Positions 16,272 through 25,634 of a stretch of 64,000 nt of DNA are shown piece by piece. The translations under genes and the position numbers were made by a program. Below the pieces are notes generated by a model, which had not been told where the DNA came from, did not search any database, and saw only the letters and a list, made by a program, of their open reading frames with translations. Position 1 is the stretch's first letter. Each line of letters starts with the position of its first letter. Origin of the DNA: Porphyromonadaceae bacterium (GTDB taxonomy: Bacteria; Bacteroidota; Bacteroidia; Bacteroidales; Dysgonomonadaceae); assembly GCA_022840285.1 (NCBI GenBank), contig JALHIE010000010.1, positions 11,161 to 75,160 of the forward strand, in the 5' to 3' direction.

Positions 16272-16303
16272 CAAGCACCAGCAAAAATACCCTGTGGTGC
16301 TTG
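16272..16303 (+). repeat. Hairpin directly before the dipeptidyl peptidase terminator
   Basis: CAAGCACCA (16272-16280) and TGGTGCTTG (16295-16303) form a perfect 9-base stem with a 14-base loop. It stands two bases before a second hairpin with a T-run. It may be part of the 3' processing or terminator structure. Confidence 0.5.
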
Positions 16304-16305
16304 TC

Positions 16306-16342
16306 CTGACGGAGTGATGGTTAGTCGTTCCGTCAGTTTTTT
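16306..16342 (+). terminator. Rho-independent terminator of the dipeptidyl peptidase gene
   Basis: CTGACGGA (16306-16313) pairs with TCCGTCAG (16329-16336) and is followed by six T residues. It fits termination after the stop at 16254. Confidence 0.75.
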
Positions 16343-16513
16343 ATGACCTGCCGGATGAGCGCAATTTTTTGTATCCCAAAAACAAAAAACTCAGCCGGGT
16401 GTTATTATGAGAGGTTTAAAAATTGATTCAAAGCGGTTTTGCACAGGAGCAAAAATTGGGGAACTGTTACAGGATTGGGTTGAGGTCTTTTTTAGACGGA
16501 TTGAAATTTGATT

Positions 16514-17614
16514 ATGGGAGAAGGCAGTATAATTATAAAACAACTTAGAAATCCGGCCTACGGGCTCGTTCCGCTGCTTGTGTTTACGATTCTTATCGGA
16601 TGGATAAACACAGGAACAGCTATGTGTATTGCGCTGGGGTTGTCTTTGGCGGGTGTTTTCCTGGTCCGGAAACACAGTCGGATGTTGTACGATATTTCAG
16701 CCATCACGTTCTCCGTTGCGCTTTTAGCGCTCTTCTTCTATCATCCGCTCGATACGTTTGGAAAATTTGTGATCGTCGAAGTTATTTTTGTTGTAGCGTT
16801 GATTATATCCCGATTAGTTCGTACCCGGGTAATATCGTTACTGTCAAAGAACAAAGGAAACAACGTCAGGAACTACCTGTCGGAATCTTTCCGGGTTGCT
16901 TTTCAGATACAGTATGCCTTATTTTTCCATTTGTTGATGATAGTGGTCTATCTTACTGTTTCTACTATCAAGAATCCCTGGATAAGTAAATTGGAGATCA
17001 TACTGTTTGTTCAATTGATCCTATTGACTGTAATCATTTTGGAAGTGGTCCGGTTTCAGTTTTTAGATAAAAAACTGCGGGCAGAAGAGTGGCTCCCTGT
17101 GGTAACAGAGTCGGGTGAGGTTACCGGAAAAGTAGCGAAATCCGTTACGAAAGAGATGAAAAATAAGTTTATGCATCCGGTTGTGCGGGTAGCTTTGATA
17201 AGCAATGGGAAAATTTACCTGAAAAAACGCGATGCATCCCGTTTGCTGAATCCCGGGGCACTCGATTATCCATTTGAAAAATACATGCAATACAATCACG
17301 ACATAAACGAAGCTGTCCATAACACGATCAGTAAAGAGATCGGGACCAAGGATATCCCATTACGCTTTTTACTTAAATATATTTTTGAAAATAAAAGTAC
17401 TAAGCGATTGATATTCTTGTACGTTTCCATTATTGACGATGAGGAAAAGTTCAACAAATTGCAATTGAGGGACGGAAAACTATGGACAGAAAAGCAGATT
17501 GAAGACAACAGAAATTCCCACATTTTCTCCGAATGCTTTGAACTTGAGTTTGAATACCTGAAGAATACCGTCTTGCTGAATTATAAATTAAAACCTGCTG
17601 AAACATCCTGCTGA
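16514..17614 (+). CDS. Polytopic membrane protein with C-terminal degenerate Nudix-like domain
   Basis: A 366-residue protein of no family I can name. Residues 10-185 form about six hydrophobic helices in pairs. The soluble C-terminal part (about 195-360) resembles a Nudix fold: VVRVALISNGKIYLKKR looks like the first strands, and PFEKYMQYNHDINEAV followed by NTISKEIG sits where the Nudix box should be. The catalytic REUxEE residues are mostly replaced (NTI, KE), so hydrolase activity is doubtful and a binding role is more likely. ATG 16514 is preferred over the TTG two codons upstream. It is a single gene between two unrelated transcripts. The assignment rests on sequence shape only. Confidence 0.75.
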   Translation: MGEGSIIIKQLRNPAYGLVPLLVFTILIGWINTGTAMCIALGLSLAGVFLVRKHSRMLYDISAITFSVALLALFFYHPLDTFGKFVIVEVIFVVALIISRLVRTRVISLLSKNKGNNVRNYLSESFRVAFQIQYALFFHLLMIVVYLTVSTIKNPWISKLEIILFVQLILLTVIILEVVRFQFLDKKLRAEEWLPVVTESGEVTGKVAKSVTKEMKNKFMHPVVRVALISNGKIYLKKRDASRLLNPGALDYPFEKYMQYNHDINEAVHNTISKEIGTKDIPLRFLLKYIFENKSTKRLIFLYVSIIDDEEKFNKLQLRDGKLWTEKQIEDNRNSHIFSECFELEFEYLKNTVLLNYKLKPAETSC

Positions 17615-17723
17615 AACATCCTGAACGCCTGCCTTAATCTAAGTTAAAATGCCCCTTTCTCATCCTTGAAAATTAAATTTTTAGTAATATTGCACGTTTA
17701 ACCGACACTATCGGGAAAATCAA

Positions 17724-20700
17724 ATGAAATTAGCAAAGAAAATTGTCCGGATTTTTGCCATTATTATCGTTTGTGTAATAGTACTAAATATTATACTTTT
17801 TCTGACATTCAGTTTTCCGTCCGTTCAAAAGTTTGCTGCTGATTTTGCCATCGGGAAACTTAAACCCAAAGTGAAAACCGAAATGTCCATTGACAAGATT
17901 CGGATCAAGCTCTTTAGTACGGTTGAAATCGGAGGGTTGTATGTAAAGGATCAGGAGAAAGATACGTTGCTGTTTGCAGGTAAATTATCCGCACGTGTAA
18001 ATATCTGGAATTTATTGGACAATCGGTTGTCGATCGAATCGGCCCATCTGGATAATTTCACGGCGAAAGTTTACCGGAAAACACCTGACTCCACCTTTAA
18101 TTTTCAATTCATCATCGATGCATTTGCGCCTGCCGACACGTTAAAAAAGAAACCCGAAAAAGCTCCCCTGAAGATTTCCATAAGCGATATTAAACTTTCC
18201 AAAGGGACGTTGCGTTACGATATCCTTTCAAGGCCGGAGACTCCAGGAAAATTCAATCCCGATCACTTTTTCGTAAAAAACTTCAATCTCAATGCGGACG
18301 TTTCATCGCTTGACATCAAACATCTTGTCGCGGATATCCAGACCTTGAGTTTTGATGAACAAAAAGCAGGAGTAAAAGTGGATGACCTGCAGGGTATGGT
18401 TCGCTCGAACGGCACAAAGTTGTGGAGCGATAGGATCGCTCTTACGCTTAACAATTCTTACCTCAAAGTAAGTAAAGCCGTTTACGATTTAGACAGCAAA
18501 GCATTTAACCTCGAGGCTAAAAGTGATTTGATTGATCCGAAAGATGCGGCCGTTTTTTCCGATAAGCTCACGCACCTGAACAAGCCTTTCGCTTTTGATG
18601 CCGATTTGGAAGGGAAGATTCCACAAGCTGAGATTAAAAACCTGACCGTCAGTTACGGCAATCAAACGGCTTTTACGGTGAATGGACTGATATCCGATTT
18701 CTCGAAATACGGAGATGCCGATATCGGTGTGGATATCACCAATTTCAGGATGAGCGTACAGGATTTGCAGGATTTTATCCGTATCGGTGCACCTGCTTTT
18801 GTGCTGGGTCCGCAACTGGAATCGTTGGAAAATATAGAGTTGACGCTAAGAGCAAAAGGCCGCCTGAGTAATTTCAATGTTGTTACACAGGTAAACACAT
18901 CTCCCGGAAGCCTTTCGTTTGAAGGAAGGGGTAGTGTCGACAGCAAATTCGAAAATATCAACGTAGATGGCCGGCTGATAACCGAAAACCTGCAAATCGG
19001 TAAAGTAATCGGTGAAAGGATCGGTGTTGATGATCTTTCTCTCCATACTTTTGCCGAAGTAAATATCAAGAGGAATGAACTGCCCAAGGTATCCATCGAT
19101 GGCAATGTCGGATCGGTATTCTACAAAGGCTATCCATATCGGGATTTGACTGTAAGTGGTGTCTACAACGGGAATGACAATAATGTTATTGGCAGGGTGT
19201 TTACGGATACCGAAGACAATAAACTCGATTTGCATGCCAATATTGGTTTTGGAAAACAAATGAGTTTTGATGTGCAGGGAACCATCGGAAGACTTTTTCT
19301 TTCACCGCTTATCACCGTTGAAAAGTGGAAAAATCCTTACCTGACTGCTCGTATTAATGGAAGACTTCAAGGGAATAACATCGATGATCTCGTGGGAAAT
19401 GTGGTGATTGACAGTACCTCCCTCTACGATGCCAATTTTATTTACAACCCCGGTCCGGTTTATCTTCAGGCGCTTTCGGCTGATGGGTCGGGTGAGAAGA
19501 AGATACAGGTACTTTCCTCCATCCTTGAAGGGGAGGTGTCGGGAAATTACAGTTTTGAAACTATCGGTGCTGAGTTGATAAATGCCCTACATCCACACTT
19601 GCCCACGTTAATAAAGGAGCCCCGAAAAAAAGCAGCGGAAGAGGGAACGAATTTTTTCAGGTTTAATTTTTTACTGAAAAATACCGAAGATATTTCTTAT
19701 GCCTTGTCGCTTCCGTTTATAAATGTTGAACCTGCAACCGTCTCCGGCACAGTGGATATGGTAAACACAAAATCGGTACAGTTAAGTAGCCATGTTCCGC
19801 GATTGATGTTTGGACAGAACGATATTCGTGAGAGCAAAATAGATGTAAATATAGGTGAGGTATCGGGAGCACGTGTGAATGCCAATACCTATCTTGTCCA
19901 GGAAAACGGACATATAAACGCAAGGTTGGATACCCGTGCAATGAGTGATTCAGTTACAAACACATTGCTAATCAACGTGAACAACAAAGTGGCCAAAGCC
20001 GACGGAAGCCTGAATGTATCTATGGGTTTCCGGCGTGATCCCGAAGACAACCCGGTATCGGATATCTCCATTAATCCCACCCAAATTATTTTTAACGGAA
20101 AGATAATCAGTGTTGTTCCATCATCCATCGTTTATGAAAAAGAGAAAATTACCGTAACCAATTTTGAGATACGTGAAAACGAAATGTTGCTGCTGGGGAT
20201 AGATGGTGTTGCATCGAAAAAACGGGACGATGCCATTCGGGCGTTTTTCAACAATACCGAAGTAGAAACCATTCTGGCCGCATTTAATATTTCAACGTTC
20301 AAGGGCTCAATCAATGGGGGAGTGATTGTTAACCAGGCATTATCAGACCCGCTTATTCAAACGGATAATTTCAGAATTGAAAATATACGGACCCAGGTGG
20401 ATACTATCGGAACACTCGCCATCGAAGGAAACTGGGATGTGGTTAAAAAAGGACTTTCGTTAGATGCCAGTATAAAGAACAACGGTGATAACTACCTTGC
20501 CGTCGATGGGTTTGTACCTGTAGGCAGCGAAAATCCAATGGATGTGGATATCAAGATAAACGATTTGCCGTTAGCCTGGGTGCAGCCTTTTGCGGTGTCT
20601 ACCTTTAGCCAGTTGTCGGGAACAATAAATTCCAGCATAAACTTGTCCGGCAAAACAAATGCCCCCATAACCGAAGGCTGGTTGGGTATAACCGACGGAA

Positions 20701-22169
20701 TAATGACGGTTGCATTTACCAACGTGACATACAATGTTTCTGATACCATCACTATTTCACCCAGAAATATTGGACTTAATAATTTGGTTATCAGAGATAA
20801 CAACAATCATGAGGCTCGACTAAACCTCTCGTTAAGTCACAATAACTTTGATGGAATGACATACAATGTCAGTGTGTATATGGCCGATTTTCTCTTGTTG
20901 AACAACGAGCAAAGGACGGATGAAATAGCTTATGGAACACTAAAATTAAGTGGAGATATCAATATTAATGGCTCTTTATCAGGTATTTATGGAAATGCGA
21001 ATTTGAGAAACGAAAGTCGGTCGAACATCAGGATTGAATTGCCACAAACCGCTCAGGCAGAAAAGTACAGCGGTATCATTTACATAAATACTCCGCAGGA
21101 TGTGGATTCACTTTCATTTCTTAGGAAAAGAGAGGGCGACAATGTAAATACACGCATTAATACACGTCTGAGTACGGGGATCCCCATTAACATACAAGCA
21201 ATTTTGAATTTAAATCCGCTGCTTGAGGCGGGTGTGGTGATCAATCCGACAACGGGAGATGCTTTGGAAATCAACGGGTCCGGCCAGATTCGTGCTAATT
21301 TCGATTCAAGGGCTGTGCCACCCATCCGTCTTTACGGCGATTATGTTGCCGAGGAGGGAAAATTCCGGTATAATTTTCAAAACCTCAAAACAATTGATTT
21401 TAATATCCGTGAAGGAAGCACGGTTACCCTTGTCGGGGATCCGATGAGTACGCAATTCAATATTGCTGCATTTAATCAGGTGAACGCCGACATAGCTACG
21501 CTTAGCGAGGGTTTCAGTACCCAACTTTCCAATACCCGTACCACGGTTAATGCATTGCTTGAGATTCAGGGGAACCTGGAGCAGATGAACCTGAAATATG
21601 GTATCGAGCTTCCCGATGTTTCCAATGATGTCCGGCAACGATTGAACAGCCTGATCAGTACCGATGAGCAGAAGAATCGCCAGTTTGCCAGCCTTATTCT
21701 GACCGGTGGATTTTTTCCTGCCGAGGGTTCGCTGGGTGTGGCTTTGGGCAACAATGTGGCGGCAACGCTTGCAGCGGGTCAGCTTACCAAGGGATTGGAT
21801 GCTCTTCTCGCCGGAGCGTTGAACGATAACTGGACCATAAGTACCAATCTTCAAAGCCGTGACGGAAGCTTCGAGAATGTTCGCATGGGATTGGATCTTT
21901 CCACCCGTCTGTTCGATGATCGGTTGCGTGTGTCAACCAACCTTAGCTATGGCGACAATTCGACTTTGGCAAGCCAACAGGCATTCATGGGGGAATTTGA
22001 ATTGGAGTATGACATCAATAACTGGCTGATGATACGTGTTTATAACAGGGCAAACCAACGATTTTCCAAGCGGGCGCCCACTACACAGGGTGCAGGGGTT
22101 GTTGTGACGCGGGATGCCCGGACGTTCAGGGACTTGTTCCGGTTTAGTTTCAGAAAAAAAGAGGATTAG
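17724..22169 (+). CDS. tamB: TamB-like translocation and assembly module protein
   Basis: A 1481-residue protein with one N-terminal signal anchor (residues 7-32) and then a very long, repetitive beta-rich region typical of AsmA/TamB proteins, which form a hydrophobic groove across the periplasm. The C-terminal TamB domain is recognisable from GSGQIRANFDSRAVPP, GDYVAEEGKFRYNFQN and the end region around LILTGGFFPAEGSLG. TamB works with an outer membrane Omp85 partner in outer membrane protein insertion or lipid traffic. Here that partner, tamL, begins 27 bases downstream, so the two form an operon. No frame break is seen despite the length. Confidence 0.9.
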   Translation: MKLAKKIVRIFAIIIVCVIVLNIILFLTFSFPSVQKFAADFAIGKLKPKVKTEMSIDKIRIKLFSTVEIGGLYVKDQEKDTLLFAGKLSARVNIWNLLDNRLSIESAHLDNFTAKVYRKTPDSTFNFQFIIDAFAPADTLKKKPEKAPLKISISDIKLSKGTLRYDILSRPETPGKFNPDHFFVKNFNLNADVSSLDIKHLVADIQTLSFDEQKAGVKVDDLQGMVRSNGTKLWSDRIALTLNNSYLKVSKAVYDLDSKAFNLEAKSDLIDPKDAAVFSDKLTHLNKPFAFDADLEGKIPQAEIKNLTVSYGNQTAFTVNGLISDFSKYGDADIGVDITNFRMSVQDLQDFIRIGAPAFVLGPQLESLENIELTLRAKGRLSNFNVVTQVNTSPGSLSFEGRGSVDSKFENINVDGRLITENLQIGKVIGERIGVDDLSLHTFAEVNIKRNELPKVSIDGNVGSVFYKGYPYRDLTVSGVYNGNDNNVIGRVFTDTEDNKLDLHANIGFGKQMSFDVQGTIGRLFLSPLITVEKWKNPYLTARINGRLQGNNIDDLVGNVVIDSTSLYDANFIYNPGPVYLQALSADGSGEKKIQVLSSILEGEVSGNYSFETIGAELINALHPHLPTLIKEPRKKAAEEGTNFFRFNFLLKNTEDISYALSLPFINVEPATVSGTVDMVNTKSVQLSSHVPRLMFGQNDIRESKIDVNIGEVSGARVNANTYLVQENGHINARLDTRAMSDSVTNTLLINVNNKVAKADGSLNVSMGFRRDPEDNPVSDISINPTQIIFNGKIISVVPSSIVYEKEKITVTNFEIRENEMLLLGIDGVASKKRDDAIRAFFNNTEVETILAAFNISTFKGSINGGVIVNQALSDPLIQTDNFRIENIRTQVDTIGTLAIEGNWDVVKKGLSLDASIKNNGDNYLAVDGFVPVGSENPMDVDIKINDLPLAWVQPFAVSTFSQLSGTINSSINLSGKTNAPITEGWLGITDGIMTVAFTNVTYNVSDTITISPRNIGLNNLVIRDNNNHEARLNLSLSHNNFDGMTYNVSVYMADFLLLNNEQRTDEIAYGTLKLSGDININGSLSGIYGNANLRNESRSNIRIELPQTAQAEKYSGIIYINTPQDVDSLSFLRKREGDNVNTRINTRLSTGIPINIQAILNLNPLLEAGVVINPTTGDALEINGSGQIRANFDSRAVPPIRLYGDYVAEEGKFRYNFQNLKTIDFNIREGSTVTLVGDPMSTQFNIAAFNQVNADIATLSEGFSTQLSNTRTTVNALLEIQGNLEQMNLKYGIELPDVSNDVRQRLNSLISTDEQKNRQFASLILTGGFFPAEGSLGVALGNNVAATLAAGQLTKGLDALLAGALNDNWTISTNLQSRDGSFENVRMGLDLSTRLFDDRLRVSTNLSYGDNSTLASQQAFMGEFELEYDINNWLMIRVYNRANQRFSKRAPTTQGAGVVVTRDARTFRDLFRFSFRKKED

Positions 22170-22196
22170 AGCAAAGCAAAGAGCAGGAAAAAACAG

Positions 22197-24485
22197 ATGA
22201 AATATTCTTTCTACATATTACTTGTTGTACTTTTGATTTCGTGCGACGCCACCAGGAAAGTGCCGAGTGGGAGCTACCTGTTGAACAAGGTTCGGATAAA
22301 TACGGATACCAAAGGAGTCAGTGAGTCTGACCTAAAGCCCTACCTTCGGCAAAAGCCCAACTCTTCGATGTTTATTTTCGGGAAAGTAAAGCTACATGCT
22401 TACAACATTCCACAGAACGACTCCACCTGGCTCAATCGTCAGTTCCTGAAGTATGGTGAACCTCCCGTGTTGTACAGCGATCGTCTTACCGGACTTTCGA
22501 TGGAGCAGATCAGGCTTCAACTCGGCAATAAAGGATATTTAAATGCCGAGGTAGACACAGTAGTGGAAAAGAAAGCCCGAAAAGCCAATGTAATCTACGA
22601 GGTAACCGGTAATGAACCTTATTTGATCCGAACATTCAAAGACTCGATTTATCCCGTTGATAGTACCATATACAAGATACTGGACGAAAAGAAACGCATC
22701 AACACAGTCAAAGAGGGAGATGTATTTGATCTGGAGGTGTTGGAAGATGGGCGAATTATGATTACCAATGAACTGAGAAACAACGGATATTATAATTTTT
22801 CCAAGGAAAACTTCTATTTCTTGGCCGATACCGCGGTCGGTACCCATCAGGTAGATCTGACGCTGGGGCTGAATAATCCTACGGACAGTACGTTGCACAA
22901 CCGTTACAGGTTTGGGGAAGTGATTGTAAATAATGGAGTCAGTTCGACTATTCTGCAGGACAGCTCCAAGCATTATCTGTTGGATACCGTTCAATTCAGA
23001 GACATAAAGGTTGTGCAGGAACGAAAGAAATTTATGTTGCCTCAGGCCATTTTTTACAATACCTTTATCCGTCCCAACAGGGTTTATTCCGATCAACTGG
23101 TTGAGAGAACTTACTCGTCGCTGAACCGTTTGGGGTCGGTAAGTCAGACGGCAATCAATTTAATACCGGTTGTAGTGAACGATTCTAACTATATCAATGC
23201 CAACATCTCCATATATCCGGGGAATATGCATTTTATGCAGTTTGGTATTGATGGAACAAACTCTGCCGGAGACCTGGGTATCGCAGCAGATGCAACTTAC
23301 GAACATAAAAATATATTAAAAGGTGGAGAAACTTTCAGGGTAAAACTGAACGGAGCCTACGAGTTCATCACTGCATCCGATAGCGCCAGCCTCATCGATA
23401 AGAGTTATTACGAATACGGTGTGGAGGCATTTTTGTCGATTCCTCAATTGTTGTTGCCCTGGGTGATGAAACAGTTGAAAGATCAACCTTCGGCTTCTAC
23501 CGAATTCTCTGTCGGGGCAAACTTTCAAAACAGGAGCGAATACCTTCGTCAGTTTTTCAATCTTTCGTCCCGCCTTCAGTGGTCGAGTCGTAACTGGCAA
23601 GTAAACAACGTGGTAGAGCCTCTGGATATCACGTACGTGAGGATGCCCTGGATGAGCGAAAAATTCAGAAACGCCTATATGAACGATAGCATCAATCCCA
23701 TCTTAAAAGCCAGTTATGAAGAACAGATGATTGTCCGGACGGCGTACAATGTTACCTACACAAACGTTTCCTCCGGCCAGTTGCCACGCCGCTTGCCTTT
23801 CCGGATTCGTGCCGGAGTAGAAGTGGCCGGTTATCTTCCCCGGATAGCAGCAGCGATGGGGGGAACACGTAAAAACCCATCGGGTAGGGAAATGCTTCTG
23901 GGAATACCTTATGCCGAGTACGTGAAAACCGATTTTGATTTTGCACCTACCTACAGGTGGAGTGACAAAAATACATTGGCCGGACACTTCGCACTCGGCG
24001 TGGCTTATCCTTACGGAAACTCCATCGTCCTGCCTTTTGAAAAACGTTATTACGGTGGCGGAGCCAACAGTGTTAGGGGATGGAGTACACGGACTCTTGG
24101 CCCCGGAACGTACAATAACGATAGCTTGGGATATGATTTTGCCAACAAAACCGGTGATATTAAATTGGACATGAGCCTGGAGCTTCGAAGAAAACTGACA
24201 AAGCTTTTTGAACTGGCTGGTTTTATCGATGTCGGGAACGTGTGGACGATAAAGGATTACAACTCCCAGCCCGGCGGTTATTTTAACTGGAACAGTTTCT
24301 ACAAAGAACTTGCCGCTGCATACGGTTTGGGCGTGCGTCTAGATTTGAATTTTCTGCTGGTACGCGTCGATCTGGGAATGAAAGCCCATAACCCCGCATT
24401 ACCCGAAAAAAAACGATGGACAGTCTTCAGGCCTGATTTTCACCGCGACTTTGCTTTTCATTTTGCTATCGGATATCCGTTCTGA
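22197..24485 (+). CDS. TamL: lipoprotein Omp85-family partner of TamB
   Basis: A 762-residue outer membrane protein of the Omp85/TamA group. It has a lipobox (LISC, Cys16), so it should be lipid-anchored as well as a beta-barrel; this lipidated form (TamL) is known in Bacteroidota. POTRA-like repeats occupy about residues 25-290. The C-terminal barrel (about 330-762) includes the lid-lock type motif GGANSVRGWSTRTLGPG near residue 620, with the VRGW signature of the family. It directly follows tamB, as expected for a functional pair. The stop at 24485 is followed by the 408-base region that holds a GH92 relic. Confidence 0.9.
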   Translation: MKYSFYILLVVLLISCDATRKVPSGSYLLNKVRINTDTKGVSESDLKPYLRQKPNSSMFIFGKVKLHAYNIPQNDSTWLNRQFLKYGEPPVLYSDRLTGLSMEQIRLQLGNKGYLNAEVDTVVEKKARKANVIYEVTGNEPYLIRTFKDSIYPVDSTIYKILDEKKRINTVKEGDVFDLEVLEDGRIMITNELRNNGYYNFSKENFYFLADTAVGTHQVDLTLGLNNPTDSTLHNRYRFGEVIVNNGVSSTILQDSSKHYLLDTVQFRDIKVVQERKKFMLPQAIFYNTFIRPNRVYSDQLVERTYSSLNRLGSVSQTAINLIPVVVNDSNYINANISIYPGNMHFMQFGIDGTNSAGDLGIAADATYEHKNILKGGETFRVKLNGAYEFITASDSASLIDKSYYEYGVEAFLSIPQLLLPWVMKQLKDQPSASTEFSVGANFQNRSEYLRQFFNLSSRLQWSSRNWQVNNVVEPLDITYVRMPWMSEKFRNAYMNDSINPILKASYEEQMIVRTAYNVTYTNVSSGQLPRRLPFRIRAGVEVAGYLPRIAAAMGGTRKNPSGREMLLGIPYAEYVKTDFDFAPTYRWSDKNTLAGHFALGVAYPYGNSIVLPFEKRYYGGGANSVRGWSTRTLGPGTYNNDSLGYDFANKTGDIKLDMSLELRRKLTKLFELAGFIDVGNVWTIKDYNSQPGGYFNWNSFYKELAAAYGLGVRLDLNFLLVRVDLGMKAHNPALPEKKRWTVFRPDFHRDFAFHFAIGYPF

Positions 24486-24893
24486 TGAAACCATCAAGGT
24501 GCGTAGTTTAACGATGAGGGGGGCTGTCAGCCGGGTTGTTTCCCCATTGTTTGTTCGGTAATTCCCCCCATTTCCAGCTCCAATTTACTTCCGTTGATCA
24601 TGTCGTCGTGAGTAAACCAGGGTTTGGCTAACGGTTTGCCGTTTATGAATGCCTGTTGAATACCGGAATGCGTCAACCTCTTTACCTCTTATTGACCTCC
24701 AGCTGTTTTTCGGAAAACTGAGTTCCCTGAATTCACTACAAGGTATTTGCCTGTATTTGAAAGCATATAAGAAAGAACTGTATCATCTAGGCATAAAGCA
24801 AGTGGTAAGGTGTTTTTTATTTCTCGGCTCGTAGTTTCAAACTTTTTTCTCGTAAAATTGTTTGAGTATGTAGATATCACAAAATGAAGCAAC
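24486..24893. other. Intergenic stretch of 408 bases with no intact gene
   Basis: The left part contains a minus-strand relic of a GH92 mannosidase (24527-24688). The right part (24690-24893) is AT-richer; its short open frames do not resemble any protein I know, and I found no clear promoter or terminator in it. Confidence 0.7.
24527..24688 (-). pseudogene. 3' relic of a GH92 alpha-mannosidase gene
   Basis: On the minus strand one frame reads 53 residues to a TGA, including AFINGKPLAKPWFTHDDM and SKLELEMGG. This is the typical end of GH92 alpha-1,2-mannosidases (strand with NGKP, then a Thr-His-Asp turn, then a strand ending in EMG). An in-frame TAA lies directly upstream, and nothing like the catalytic domain remains. 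It is not a copy of the intact GH92 gene at 43713-45920, whose end differs. It is therefore the tail of another, deleted paralogue. Confidence 0.65.
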
Positions 24894-25475
24894 ATGATGT
24901 ACAAGTTAAAAACACAATCCCTTATCTTGTTTCTTGTGGCTGGATTATTTTTCAGTGCCCAAGCTCAAGAAATTTCCCTCAAAACCAATCTTCCTTATTG
25001 GTTTACTGCGACTCCCAATGTCGGTTTTGAATATGCGTTAGACGAAAATTTTAGCCTGGAACTGACCGGTGGATTTAATCCCTTTAATTTTGGAGAAACA
25101 AAACAGATGAAGCACTGGATCGTTTGGCCTGAATTGAGGTATTGGATGAGTCAATCTTTTAGCGGTCATTTTTTTGGTTTTCACGGTGTAGGCGGTCAAT
25201 ATAATATCGGTGGCATGGATTTACCGTGGAATCGATTTGCTGGTCTTAAAACCAGCAGATACAAGGGAAATGCTGTTGGTGTTGGGTTGAGTTACGGTTA
25301 TAAATGGATATTTAATGACAGATGGGGGCTTGAGGTAACAGTCGGCGGAGGTTTTGCCCGATTCAACTACGATATCTATTCTTTGGATGAGAACGGTCAG
25401 AAAATGGGTGAAAACAGGAAGAATTATTTCGGTCCAACCAAGGGAGCTCTCTCTCTTGTTTATGTCATCCGTTAA
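24894..25475 (+). CDS. DUF3575 family exported protein
   Basis: A 193-residue protein with a signal peptide (cut near AQAQ, residue 25) and a beta-rich body rich in Gly and aromatic residues. The opening SLKTNLPYWFTATPNVGFEYAL and the later GYKWIFNDRWGLEVTVGGG fit DUF3575, a Bacteroidota family predicted to form a small outer membrane beta-barrel. Family members often accompany fimbrillin-type genes, but none is here. Two adjacent ATG codons (24894 and 24897) could start it. A strong terminator follows at 25525. The function is unknown. Confidence 0.85.
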   Translation: MMYKLKTQSLILFLVAGLFFSAQAQEISLKTNLPYWFTATPNVGFEYALDENFSLELTGGFNPFNFGETKQMKHWIVWPELRYWMSQSFSGHFFGFHGVGGQYNIGGMDLPWNRFAGLKTSRYKGNAVGVGLSYGYKWIFNDRWGLEVTVGGGFARFNYDIYSLDENGQKMGENRKNYFGPTKGALSLVYVIR

Positions 25476-25524
25476 AGGGTGGAGGGACTGGCCGGTCTTG
25501 TTCAGGACACAGTCTTTCTTGCGT

Positions 25525-25556
25525 GTCTGTTTAGGTGCCAAACAGACGTTTTTTTT
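25525..25556 (+). terminator. Rho-independent terminator of the DUF3575 gene
   Basis: GTCTGTTT (25525-25532) pairs with AAACAGAC (25540-25547) across a 7-base loop and is followed by a run of eight T residues. Confidence 0.85.
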
Positions 25557-25599
25557 ATGTTTTCAAAAAGAGATTTATCTAAAATAATCCTGTCTTTAT

Positions 25600-25629
25600 T
25601 TTGATATGTAATTATTTACCGTAAATTTG
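25600..25629 (+). promoter_or_regulatory. dinB promoter
   Basis: TTTG at 25600-25603 and TAAATTTG at 25622-25629 are separated by 18 bases, a good Bacteroidota promoter. Transcription should start about four bases after the -7 box, only one to two bases before the dinB ATG at 25635, so the mRNA may be leaderless. Confidence 0.65.
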
Positions 25630-25634
25630 CTGCC

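Noticed and set aside
24649..24904. Short frames on both strands right of the GH92 relic
   Set aside because: No homology that I recognise, no promoter, and no conserved start; left as non-coding.
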